DNA from: an uncultured Mucispirillum sp.
GTDB lineage: Bacteria > Chrysiogenota > Deferribacteres > Deferribacterales > Mucispirillaceae
Direction of reading: 5' to 3'
Assembly (NCBI GenBank): GCA_910586745.1
Contig: CAJUJZ010000027.1
Span: forward strand, 1-20,639
Length of the DNA: 20,639 nucleotides
The position numbers and the translations under genes were made by a program. Numbering within the stretch: the first letter of the stretch is position 1; every line of letters starts with the position of its first letter. Shown piece after piece: positions 6,992 to 14,895 of the stretch. The notes below the pieces were generated by a model. That model made no database searches. It saw nothing but the letters and a program-made list of their open reading frames with translations, and had not been told where the DNA came from.

Positions 6992-9388
6992 TTATAACTG
7001 TCCCCAGTTATCACCAGTTTCTGCATTTACTAAAAGCGGAACTGATAAGGATACTGCTCTCTCCATAATATTTTTCATAATATCTGTAAATTCTGATACA
7101 ATACTTTCATTTACTTCAAAAATCAGTTCATCATGGATTTGCAGAATACATTTTGCATCTATACTGTTTTCTTTAATATATTTATCACACTCAATCATTG
7201 CAAGTTTTATTATATCTGCCGCACTGCCTTGTATTGGAGCATTTACTGCCATTCTTTCAGCACGAGTGCGGATATTTGCATTACGGCTGTTAATATCATG
7301 AATATTTCTTTTCCTGCCTAAAATAGTGCTGCAGTAACCTTTTTCTCTTGTCTGTTTTATTATTTCGTCTATAAATGTTTTTACTTTTGGATAAAGTGCA
7401 AAATAGCCCTCAATAAAGCTTTGAGCTTCTTTTCTTGTTACTTTTGTGTCTCTGGCAAGTCCAAAAGAAGAAAGTCCATAAAGTATGCCAAAGTTTACAG
7501 CTTTTGCTATACGCCTTATATCATGGGTTACTTCATCAACAGATGATAAATGAAATAATTTATGAGCTGTCATTGTATGAATATCTTTATTTTCATTAAA
7601 TGCTTTAATTAAATTTTCATCTGCTGATAAATGAGCAAGTATTCTTAATTCTATCTGGGAATAGTCAAGAGAAACAAGCTTACAACCAGTTTTTGCAACA
7701 AATGAACTTCTTAAGATTTCAGCATATTCACCTTTCTGTGGTATATTCTGCATATTAGGGTTACTGGAAGAAAGCCTGCCTGTTGCTGTGCCTGTCTGCT
7801 TAAATTCTGTGTGTATTCTACCGTCTTTTGCATATTCCAGCAGGTTAAGAGTATATGTAGAATAAAGCTTATTTATTTCCCTGTATTTTAATATTGATGA
7901 AATAAGGTTGTCGTATTCTGGATAAGTGATTCTTAAATCTTTTAAAGTGTCTTCATCTGTAGAATAGCCGCTTTTATTCTTTTTAGCACCTTTTAAGCCT
8001 AATTTATCATAAAGATATGCAGATAACTGTTTTGGAGAGTTAGGGTTTAATTCAGAGCCTGCCATCTCTTTTATTTTATTATATTCTAAATCTATGAAAG
8101 TTTTTAATTTTTCTGCAACTGATTTAATATTTTCTGCATTAATCATAATACCAGTCTGTTCCATTTCAGCTATTATGCGTGCAACTGGCAGCTCCATTTC
8201 ATAATAAAGCTTATCAAGTGAATTTTCTTTTAACTTATCAAATAAATCTTTGCTTTTTTTATAAAGCTTTCCAAAAAAATCCCCTTCGCTTTCATCTTTT
8301 AACTGTCTAATACCCCCAGCATCTGGATCCATAAGATAATCGGCAAGCAGAATATCAAATGCTTTTTCTGGAATATTTATGCCTTTCTTAATAAGTGATT
8401 TTATATTGTAATAATATAATGGCTCACCCTCTTCATATTCATAGTAAGCCGTTTCATCTACTGCATATATTTTATCATTTAAATAAGCCATAATGACTGC
8501 ATTACTTACAGGCTGATATTCTAATGCTGATACTGATACTTCCTGTGCTGAAAGATTTAATGATGCAAGCTGTTGTTTTAGCTGGTAAAGTTCATAGTAA
8601 TATTTAAGTTTTTCTTCATCTCTTTTAATGTGAGATGGTTTCATATCCTCAATAAAGAAAAGTTTTACAAGTTCATGGCTGAGATATGCACTATCACGCC
8701 CCTGCGTGATTTTTTCTTTTGTTTTACCTTTTAAATTTTCTGCATTTTCAAAAATATTATCAAGGTTTTTATATTCATCAAGCAGAGTTTTAGCTGTTTT
8801 TGGTCCTATACCTGCAATACCTGGTATATTATCGCTGGTATCTCCCATTAATGCAAGCATATCTGGTATAGATTCAGGATATAAGCCAAATTTTTCATAA
8901 ACCTTTTCTCTATCTATTACTTCGTCTTTTTGATAATCATATATCTGCACTTTGTCATTTACAAGCTGATGTAAATCTTTATCTTTAGTAACTATCCATA
9001 CTCTATTATTAATAGTCTGAGATAATGTATTTATAACATCATCAGCTTCATACCCTTCAACGCAGTAAATAGGATATCCAGTAAATGGGAGCATTTCCTT
9101 TAATATATTTAACTGGATAATTAAATCTTCAGGCATTGCCTGCCTTGCAGCCTTATAGCCTTCAAACATTTCATGGCGGCGATTTTTGCCTTTTGCATCA
9201 AATATAATAATAATATCTGAAATTTCAGGATTTTTTCTTAACTTTTCTAAAACAGATAAAAATATATGAATAACACCTGTTGGCACACCATTAGCTGTTA
9301 ATGGGGGAACATTATAAAAAGCTCTGTATATTACAGAGTTACCGTCTATTAAAACAGTAACTCTATCTTTCTGAAAATTTTCTGTCAT
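6992..9388 (-). CDS. polA: DNA polymerase I PolA, proofreading domain degenerate
   Basis: Pol I fills gaps and removes RNA primers during lagging-strand synthesis and excision repair. The 798 residues hold three parts. The first is an N-terminal 5'-3' (flap) nuclease (about 1-290), with LIDGNSVIYRAFY, GYEADDVINTL, VTKDKDLHQLV and GDTSDNIPGIAGIGPKTAK. The second is a shortened middle exonuclease-like domain (about 290-395). The third is the polymerase domain, with motif A LDYSQIELR (D575), motif B around RRIAKAVNFGILYGL and motif C QIHDELIF (H752, D753, E754). In the middle domain I find no DxE-type metal-binding motif, so 3'-5' proofreading is probably lost, as in Taq and Bacillus Pol I; total length is also nearer those than E. 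coli's 928. It starts three bases after the ilvE stop, with only a weak ribosome-binding site, consistent with translational coupling. Confidence 0.97.
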   Translation of the reverse strand: MTENFQKDRVTVLIDGNSVIYRAFYNVPPLTANGVPTGVIHIFLSVLEKLRKNPEISDIIIIFDAKGKNRRHEMFEGYKAARQAMPEDLIIQLNILKEMLPFTGYPIYCVEGYEADDVINTLSQTINNRVWIVTKDKDLHQLVNDKVQIYDYQKDEVIDREKVYEKFGLYPESIPDMLALMGDTSDNIPGIAGIGPKTAKTLLDEYKNLDNIFENAENLKGKTKEKITQGRDSAYLSHELVKLFFIEDMKPSHIKRDEEKLKYYYELYQLKQQLASLNLSAQEVSVSALEYQPVSNAVIMAYLNDKIYAVDETAYYEYEEGEPLYYYNIKSLIKKGINIPEKAFDILLADYLMDPDAGGIRQLKDESEGDFFGKLYKKSKDLFDKLKENSLDKLYYEMELPVARIIAEMEQTGIMINAENIKSVAEKLKTFIDLEYNKIKEMAGSELNPNSPKQLSAYLYDKLGLKGAKKNKSGYSTDEDTLKDLRITYPEYDNLISSILKYREINKLYSTYTLNLLEYAKDGRIHTEFKQTGTATGRLSSSNPNMQNIPQKGEYAEILRSSFVAKTGCKLVSLDYSQIELRILAHLSADENLIKAFNENKDIHTMTAHKLFHLSSVDEVTHDIRRIAKAVNFGILYGLSSFGLARDTKVTRKEAQSFIEGYFALYPKVKTFIDEIIKQTREKGYCSTILGRKRNIHDINSRNANIRTRAERMAVNAPIQGSAADIIKLAMIECDKYIKENSIDAKCILQIHDELIFEVNESIVSEFTDIMKNIMERAVSLSVPLLVNAETGDNWGQL

Positions 9389-9391
9389 ATA

Positions 9392-10318
9392 TTATTTTAC
9401 AGGATATAACCAGTCAGTATATTTTTTATTTTTACCTTTAACTATGTCAAAGAATGCATCTTGTAATTTACTAGTAATTTCCCCTCTAACACCAGTGCCT
9501 ATTTTTCTTCCATCAAGCTGGCTGATAGGAGTAACTTCTGCTGCTGTACCTGTGAAAAATGCTTCATCTGCCAGGTAGAAATCATCTTTAGTAAATCTTT
9601 GCTCGCTGACTTCATAGCCTAAATCACGGGCAAGAGTAATAATAGAATCTCTTGTAATACCCCTTAAAATAGAAGTCATTGGAGTAGTAATAAGTCTGCC
9701 GTTTTTAACAACAAATACATTTTCTCCGCTGCCTTCTGCCACATAACCTTCAGTATCTAAAAATAATGCTTCATCATATCCGCTGATAACAGCTTCTCTT
9801 TTTGCTAAAACACTTGCAACATAGTTACCGCATGTTTTAGAGCGTGTAGAAGTTGAGTTTACATGGAATCTGTTAAAAGAAGAAGTGCATACTTTAATAC
9901 CTTTTGCAAGTCCTTCTTCACCAAGATAAGCACCCCAGTTCCATGCAGCAATAGCTGTTTCAACAGGGTATTTTTCATCTATTTTAATACCAAGTCCGCC
10001 ATCGCCAAGATAAATAATTGGGCGGATATAACATTCTTCTAAATTATTTGCTTTAACTGTTTCAACTGCAGCTTTGCATAAATCATCAAGAGAATATCCT
10101 GGGTCAATCATGAAAATGCGTGCAGAATCAAGAAGTCTTTGCATATGCTCTTTTAAGCGGAATACTGCTGAACCATTTTCTGTTTTGTAGCAGCGGATAC
10201 CTTCAAACACACCTACACCATAGTGAAGTGTGTGAGTTAATACAGATACTTTTGCATCTTCTTTTGCTGCTAATTTCCCATTCATCCAAATTTTACTATC
10301 ATTACTCACAGCTGACAT
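9392..10318 (-). CDS. ilvE: Branched-chain amino acid aminotransferase IlvE
   Basis: This PLP enzyme transfers the amino group between glutamate and the keto acids of valine, leucine and isoleucine. The 308 residues are the normal length for fold-type IV aminotransferases. The N-terminal GVGVFEGIRCYKT segment is typical. The PLP Schiff-base lysine is K161 in RSKTCGNYVASV. Further family motifs follow: GYVAEGSGENVFVV, the phosphate-binding GITRDSII segment, and FFTGTAAEVTPI. The overall pattern is closest to E. coli-type IlvE rather than D-amino acid aminotransferase or aminodeoxychorismate lyase. A strong AGGAG site (10325-10330 on the minus strand) precedes the ATG. It lies 33 bases after gpsA and three bases before polA in the same operon. 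Confidence 0.96.
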   Translation of the reverse strand: MSAVSNDSKIWMNGKLAAKEDAKVSVLTHTLHYGVGVFEGIRCYKTENGSAVFRLKEHMQRLLDSARIFMIDPGYSLDDLCKAAVETVKANNLEECYIRPIIYLGDGGLGIKIDEKYPVETAIAAWNWGAYLGEEGLAKGIKVCTSSFNRFHVNSTSTRSKTCGNYVASVLAKREAVISGYDEALFLDTEGYVAEGSGENVFVVKNGRLITTPMTSILRGITRDSIITLARDLGYEVSEQRFTKDDFYLADEAFFTGTAAEVTPISQLDGRKIGTGVRGEITSKLQDAFFDIVKGKNKKYTDWLYPVK

Positions 10319-10351
10319 AGTTTTCTCCTTTTGTCTTTATTATTAATTATC

Positions 10352-11347
10352 TTAATATGGCATTTCCACAGTTAATGGTCTTGTCATTAAATCTTTTACT
10401 GAATCTTTAGGATTTTTTCTTTCATATATTATTTTATACACTTCTGTACATATTGGCATCTGCACGCCCCTTTCATGAGCTGCTAAATATACAGCTTTTG
10501 CAGTAGGCACACCTTCTGCCACCATTTTCATAGAGTGAGTTATTTCATCAATATCTTTACCTTGAGCTAAAAGTTTACCAACACTGTAATTTCTTGACTG
10601 CTCACCAGTGCAGGTTAATACTAAATCACCAAGCCCAGAAAGGCCAACAAAAGTTTCTCTTTTAGCACCGTATGCAAGACCAAAGCGTGTAATTTCTGAC
10701 AAGCCTCTTGTAATAAGAGCAGCTCTAGCATTATTATCAAGCCCCATACCATCGCTTAAGCCTGTTGCAATCGCTATTACATTTTTAACTGCACCGCCAA
10801 CCTCAAGACCTATCATATCATCAGTAGTATATACTCTGAAATATTCGCATGATAAAGTTTCCTGCCACCATTTAGCAAGGGATGCAGAGTATGATGCAAT
10901 AGATACAGAAGTAGGTTTTCTTTTTGCAAGCTCTTTTGCAAAAGAAGGTCCAGAGAGTACAGAATATTTTGCTGTTACTTCGCTTGATATAACTGAAAGC
11001 ATAAGCTGACCTGTTGAAATTTCTACACCTTTTGTAGCAAGCAGAATATTTTTACCTGTTAAGCTTTTTACATAAGTTTTAGCCATACTTCTTGTAAACT
11101 GAGAAGGGACTGACCATATAATATATTCTGCATCACAGTTTTCTATATTATCCATTGGTTTTGCTGACACATTTTTAGGAAGTAATAAATCAGGTAAAAA
11201 TACCGGGTTTACATGAGCTTCATTTATAGCTTTTATTATCTCATCTTCTCTAATATACATTACTACTTCTCTGCCATCTGATGCAGCAAGTGTTGCTAAA
11301 GCTGTTCCAAAACTGCCGCCACCTATTACAGCTACTTTATTATTCAA
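10352..11347 (-). CDS. gpsA: NAD(P)H-dependent glycerol-3-phosphate dehydrogenase GpsA
   Basis: GpsA reduces dihydroxyacetone phosphate to sn-glycerol 3-phosphate, the backbone for phospholipids, in the cytosol. The Rossmann dinucleotide motif GGGSFGTALA is at the N-terminus, the catalytic lysine lies in GGAVKNVIAIATG, and LDNNARAALITRGL and the GLSGLGDLVLTC segment are typical. An ATG at 11365 would give 337 residues, but nothing like a ribosome-binding site precedes it. A perfect GGAGG (11357-11353) lies five bases before an in-frame TTG at 11347, giving a 331-residue protein that begins right before the Rossmann strand. I therefore choose the TTG start. It is the first gene of the operon that continues with ilvE, polA, the GGDEF gene and hisD. 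Confidence 0.95.
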   Translation of the reverse strand: MNNKVAVIGGGSFGTALATLAASDGREVVMYIREDEIIKAINEAHVNPVFLPDLLLPKNVSAKPMDNIENCDAEYIIWSVPSQFTRSMAKTYVKSLTGKNILLATKGVEISTGQLMLSVISSEVTAKYSVLSGPSFAKELAKRKPTSVSIASYSASLAKWWQETLSCEYFRVYTTDDMIGLEVGGAVKNVIAIATGLSDGMGLDNNARAALITRGLSEITRFGLAYGAKRETFVGLSGLGDLVLTCTGEQSRNYSVGKLLAQGKDIDEITHSMKMVAEGVPTAKAVYLAAHERGVQMPICTEVYKIIYERKNPKDSVKDLMTRPLTVEMPY

Positions 11348-11352
11348 TTTAT

Positions 11353-11357
11353 CCTCC
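11353..11357 (-). promoter_or_regulatory. Ribosome-binding site that decides the gpsA start
   Basis: GGAGG on the minus strand, five bases before TTG at 11347-11345. It lies inside the reading frame that would begin at the ATG at 11365, which argues against that ATG as the start. Confidence 0.7.
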
Positions 11358-11393
11358 AAATACATATAAGTAGTATTATAAAAATATGATAAG

Positions 11394-11422
11394 ATTATAA
11401 TAACATTTTACAAGAAAATAAA
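11394..11422 (-). promoter_or_regulatory. Candidate sigma-70 promoter for the gpsA-hisD operon
   Basis: A perfect TATAAT lies at 11399-11394 on the minus strand. Seventeen bases further upstream is a weak -35 (TTTATT, 11422-11417). It would give a leader of about 40 bases before the gpsA TTG start. The DNA here is so AT-rich that other -10-like words exist nearby (for example another TATAAT closer to the gene), so the exact position is uncertain. Confidence 0.35.
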
Positions 11423-11522
11423 GAGTTATTAATATTTACAAGATATTTTTTTTAAATATAAGGTATAACTTATTGATATTTAAGCAAATAGATGCCATAT
11501 TGTTTTGCTGAAAAAAGTATAT

Positions 11523-11561
11523 AAAAAAGCTTTGCAGATAATTTTTATATGCTGCAAAGCT
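11523..11561 (-). terminator. Intrinsic terminator of the DUF4340 gene
   Basis: A perfect ten-base inverted repeat (AGCTTTGCAG at 11528-11537 and CTGCAAAGCT at 11552-11561) with a 14-base loop. Read on the minus strand the stem is followed by a run of six T, the standard form of a Rho-independent terminator. It lies about 20 bases past the DUF4340 stop codon and separates that gene from the gpsA operon promoter. Confidence 0.85.
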
Positions 11562-11582
11562 GATTTATGAAATAAAATATGT

Positions 11583-12446
11583 TTATCTGCCTGTAAAAGC
11601 AAAAATTTGTTTTACAACATCTTTTTCTACATATAAAATTCTGCCCTTTAATGGCATTAAAAATTTATCCTGCAGGCTTGGGACAGCAAAGAAATATCTT
11701 GTAACACCACGCCTGTTTACTTTCATTGTAATAGTAGCTGTAGGTCTTTGTGGAAGTTTTACACTTTCATCTTCTACAAAGCCTAAGGCTTCTGCTGCAA
11801 GCAGTGTTTCTATAAAATGCTGTGCTTTTTCTTCTTTTATAAGAGTTTTACCATCCATCATCCAGCCACTGTCTGTGCGATGCAGCGTAAAATAATTACT
11901 ACCTAAGCTTGCTTCCATACTTTTTATCTGTGGATAGTATGCTTCAAAAATAATAGTATCAGAAAAACTTGTAACATCTTTTGACAGCAGACTTAAAGCA
12001 CCAGAATGTACAACTAATATATCAGGGTCTCCAGATTTTGTAATGTAAACATAATCTTCATCGTGCTCTACCCTGTTGCCTATAGCAATAGTAGTAATTT
12101 TACCTGCATAATCTAATATTAAATATCCATTACTGCCGATATTGAATTCTGGGTCGTCCTGTGAACCTGTTATTCTTTCATCCACATTTAAATCACGCAG
12201 CCTGTTTAAAAGTTTTGTAACTTTTGATTTATCAGCTTCCCAGTCAGAATCTATTAAATACCATACACCGTTTCGTTTTTCTAACTGCAGGCTGTATGCC
12301 GATGTTTTGTATTCCATGGCAGTAATACCTGACGGGTCTGGTAAAAGTTTTTTAAAAACTTTTCCTTTAAGCCTTCTGTATGGGAGAAAATATATACTTG
12401 CTAAAATTAAAACTAGAACAATAATTCCAACATTAGCCCACAGCAT
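11583..12446 (-). CDS. Membrane-anchored DUF4340 domain protein
   Basis: A 287-residue protein with one N-terminal hydrophobic helix (about residues 3-21, ANVGIIVLVLILASIYFL) followed by a basic stretch, so it is probably anchored in the inner membrane with the rest outside the cytoplasm. The body reads like DUF4340: LQLEKRNGVWYLIDSDWEAD, KVTKLLNRLRDLNV, then a second similar unit around YFTLHRTDSGWMMDG and IETLLAAEALGFV. The repeat-like pairing of Trp-containing beta strands with a following helix is typical. DUF4340 proteins often sit beside GldG-type ABC transporter components, but none is here. The ATG has a strong AGGAGG site. The gene has its own promoter upstream and its own terminator, so it is monocistronic. 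Function is unknown. Confidence 0.8.
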   Translation of the reverse strand: MLWANVGIIVLVLILASIYFLPYRRLKGKVFKKLLPDPSGITAMEYKTSAYSLQLEKRNGVWYLIDSDWEADKSKVTKLLNRLRDLNVDERITGSQDDPEFNIGSNGYLILDYAGKITTIAIGNRVEHDEDYVYITKSGDPDILVVHSGALSLLSKDVTSFSDTIIFEAYYPQIKSMEASLGSNYFTLHRTDSGWMMDGKTLIKEEKAQHFIETLLAAEALGFVEDESVKLPQRPTATITMKVNRRGVTRYFFAVPSLQDKFLMPLKGRILYVEKDVVKQIFAFTGR

Positions 12447-12469
12447 AATATCCTCCTTAATTTTGTGAT

Positions 12470-12497
12470 ATTATATCATATCGGAAAAATTTAACAA
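12470..12497 (-). promoter_or_regulatory. Sigma-70-type promoter of the DUF4340 gene
   Basis: On the minus strand TTGTTA (12497-12492), a 16-base spacer and a perfect TATAAT (12475-12470), followed about 15 bases later by AGGAGG and the ATG at 12446. The leader would be very short. This is the best-formed promoter in the window. Confidence 0.55.
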
Positions 12498-12627
12498 GTA
12501 GTTTAATAAAAAAGTAATAAATATAAAATTAAATAATATATAATTCATTATATAATTAAATTTTAATGCTAATGCAGTATAATACTTTAAAAAATATAAT
12601 TTTAATGCAGGCTGATTTTTAGAAAAA

Positions 12628-14895
12628 TTATTCTGTACTTTTTAATGTAATATTATTTAAATAACAGTATAACTGCCCTAATGCAATCCCTGCATCATTT
12701 GCAGGCACTTTTTTATGAGTAAGCACTTTAAAGCCACAAGATGTCAGCATATTATATATTTTACTGCTTAAAAAGATATTCTGCATAACACCGCCAGATA
12801 ATGCAGCTGTAGTTATGCCAAATTTATTCTTTATATCAATACATATATCATATATAACCTGAGCAAAACCGTTATGAAATTTTGATGATATGATTTTTAT
12901 ATTCTGATTATTTAATATATCATCTACCATTTCCTTAAATACTTTTAAAAGCTTTATTTTATTATCTTCATATATAAAATTATAACTTTCATTACACTCT
13001 TTAAAAGCTAAATTCTCAAAAAGAATGGCAAGTTCACCTTCATATTCATTTGAGCGTTTAAGTAATGCAAGTGAGCCAGCACTTTCAAAAAGTCTGCCTG
13101 CTGCACTTGTTTCTATAGAGTTAAACTTATTATCTACCGCCATTTTTATAAGAGAGATTTCCTGCTCTGTTGTATATCCTGCTGAAATAAATTTATCCTT
13201 TATTTTATCCAGCAGTTTTTCAGTATAAAGGTAAGATATAACCATTCTTACTGGATTTTTAGCTGCTGAATCAAGCCCAGGCTGAATATAGTTTTCTATA
13301 TGGGTATATCTTGTCACTTGATTATTTTCTTTTATAAATATTTCTCCACCCCATGCTTTATTATCTGCACCTAAGCCAAAGCCATCCATTACTATGCCTA
13401 TTGCATTATCATAATATGAATTTTCTGCCAGACATGATGCAAAATGTGCTGTATGATGCTGAACTTTATATATATTTTTATATTTACTTTCTGCAAAAAG
13501 TGTAGAGTGATACTGGCTGTGGTAATCAACTACTGCAGTTACTGGGTTAATACTAAAAAGTGATTTCATATTGTCGTGTACTTCTTCATACATCTGCTCT
13601 GTTTCTATATTATCTAAATCGCCAATATACTGGCTTAAAAACGCAAATCCTGATTTATAAAAAAGCAGAGAACTTTTAAGGTTTGCTCCAGCTGCAAATA
13701 TTTCTTCCTGATTATCAGTTTTTAGTGCAACAGGGTAAGGTGCATAACCTCTTGCCCGCCTGAAAAGTATATAGCCGTAATCAGCAAGTGCACATACGCT
13801 GTCATCTACTCTCTGGAAAATTTCTCTGTTATGATGCAGAAAAACATCAGTAAATTCACTTAAATTTCTTTCTGCTTCTTCCTGATTTTTAGCAATAGGC
13901 TCATCTTTATGATTACCGCTTGTTGCTATTATAAACTTTGTTTTCATATACTGAAATAATACAATATGCAGTGGAGTATATGCTGTCATTATTCCTATTT
14001 TATTAGAATTAGGGGAGACATAGTCAGAAAAAGGACGCCTGAACCATTCAAAAATAACTATAGGGCTTTCAGGTCTTGTAAGAGTATCTTCCACAATTTT
14101 TGGAACAACTGCATATCTTTTAATAGTCTGAATATTTTCTGCCATTACTGCAAAAGGTTTAGTGCTTCGTTTTTTAAGCTCTCTTAATTTTAATACGATA
14201 CTATCCTGCTCCGCACTGCATATTAAATGATAGCCGCCTAATCCTTTAACAGCCACTATACCTCCATTATCAATATAATCTGCTGTTTTTTTAAAGGCTT
14301 CTTCCTGATTTTCAATAATTCTGCCTTTAAAATTAAGTATAACTTTTGGACCACATTCCCCACATGCTGCAGGCTGAGCGTGGTATCTTCTATCACTTGT
14401 ATCCGTATATTCACCATAACAGTCATCACACATTTTAAAATCTTTCATAGTGGTGCTGCATCTGTCATAGGGCAGTTTTTCAATTATAGAATATCGTGGA
14501 CCGCAGTTTATGCAGTTTGTAAAGGGATAAAAAAATCTTCTTTCGCCAATATCTAATATTTCACTTATACATTCATCACAAATTGCCATATCAGGCGGTA
14601 TAAGAGTAATGCCTCCTAAATCTTTAGAATGTTCTATAGTAAAATTATGATAATCTATATGTTCAATATCTTTTACATCAATACTTACAATATGAGATAA
14701 GGCAGGTGCATTTTCTTTTATTTTTTTTATAAATTTATCAAGTTCTTCATCCCACAGGTTAGCTTTTATAATAACACCCCTGCTTGTATTTATTACAGAA
14801 CCTTTTATATGCATACTGTCTGCTAAATTTTTTATAAAAGGTCTAAACCCTACCCCCTGAACTATTCCTTGTATTGTTATCTGCCGTGTAATCAT
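12628..14895 (-). CDS. hypF: Carbamoyltransferase HypF ([NiFe]-hydrogenase maturation)
   Basis: HypF uses carbamoyl phosphate and ATP to load a carbamoyl group on HypE, the source of the cyanide ligands of the [NiFe]-hydrogenase active site. From the ATG at 14895 it has 755 residues, the usual length, and all domains. These are an acylphosphatase domain (about 1-90, GIVQGVGFRPF with R18), a double zinc-finger region (about 100-185, pairs CDEC, CINC, CDDC, CGEC), a YrdC-like domain (about 190-375), and a Kae1-like domain (about 395-750) with metal-binding VQHHTAHFA (H480, H484) and GGVMQNIFLS. An in-frame ATG at 14910 lacks a ribosome-binding site. The one at 14895 follows GGAAAA and overlaps the trkH stop as ATGA, so I prefer it. 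No other hyp or hydrogenase gene is in the window. Confidence 0.95.
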   Translation of the reverse strand: MITRQITIQGIVQGVGFRPFIKNLADSMHIKGSVINTSRGVIIKANLWDEELDKFIKKIKENAPALSHIVSIDVKDIEHIDYHNFTIEHSKDLGGITLIPPDMAICDECISEILDIGERRFFYPFTNCINCGPRYSIIEKLPYDRCSTTMKDFKMCDDCYGEYTDTSDRRYHAQPAACGECGPKVILNFKGRIIENQEEAFKKTADYIDNGGIVAVKGLGGYHLICSAEQDSIVLKLRELKKRSTKPFAVMAENIQTIKRYAVVPKIVEDTLTRPESPIVIFEWFRRPFSDYVSPNSNKIGIMTAYTPLHIVLFQYMKTKFIIATSGNHKDEPIAKNQEEAERNLSEFTDVFLHHNREIFQRVDDSVCALADYGYILFRRARGYAPYPVALKTDNQEEIFAAGANLKSSLLFYKSGFAFLSQYIGDLDNIETEQMYEEVHDNMKSLFSINPVTAVVDYHSQYHSTLFAESKYKNIYKVQHHTAHFASCLAENSYYDNAIGIVMDGFGLGADNKAWGGEIFIKENNQVTRYTHIENYIQPGLDSAAKNPVRMVISYLYTEKLLDKIKDKFISAGYTTEQEISLIKMAVDNKFNSIETSAAGRLFESAGSLALLKRSNEYEGELAILFENLAFKECNESYNFIYEDNKIKLLKVFKEMVDDILNNQNIKIISSKFHNGFAQVIYDICIDIKNKFGITTAALSGGVMQNIFLSSKIYNMLTSCGFKVLTHKKVPANDAGIALGQLYCYLNNITLKSTE

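Noticed and set aside
10608..11009. Long open + strand frame of 133 codons opposite gpsA
   Set aside because: It lies fully antisense to a clear GpsA; such shadows arise from codon bias. No ribosome-binding site or recognisable domain.
12142..12468. Open + strand frame of 108 codons opposite the DUF4340 gene
   Set aside because: Antisense to a gene with strong start signals; Ser/Lys-rich translation with no recognisable family.
12537..12554. Eight-base inverted repeat TATATAAT/ATTATATA downstream of hypF
   Set aside because: Pure A/T arms with a two-base loop are expected by chance here and give too weak a stem for a terminator; no T tract was matched to it.
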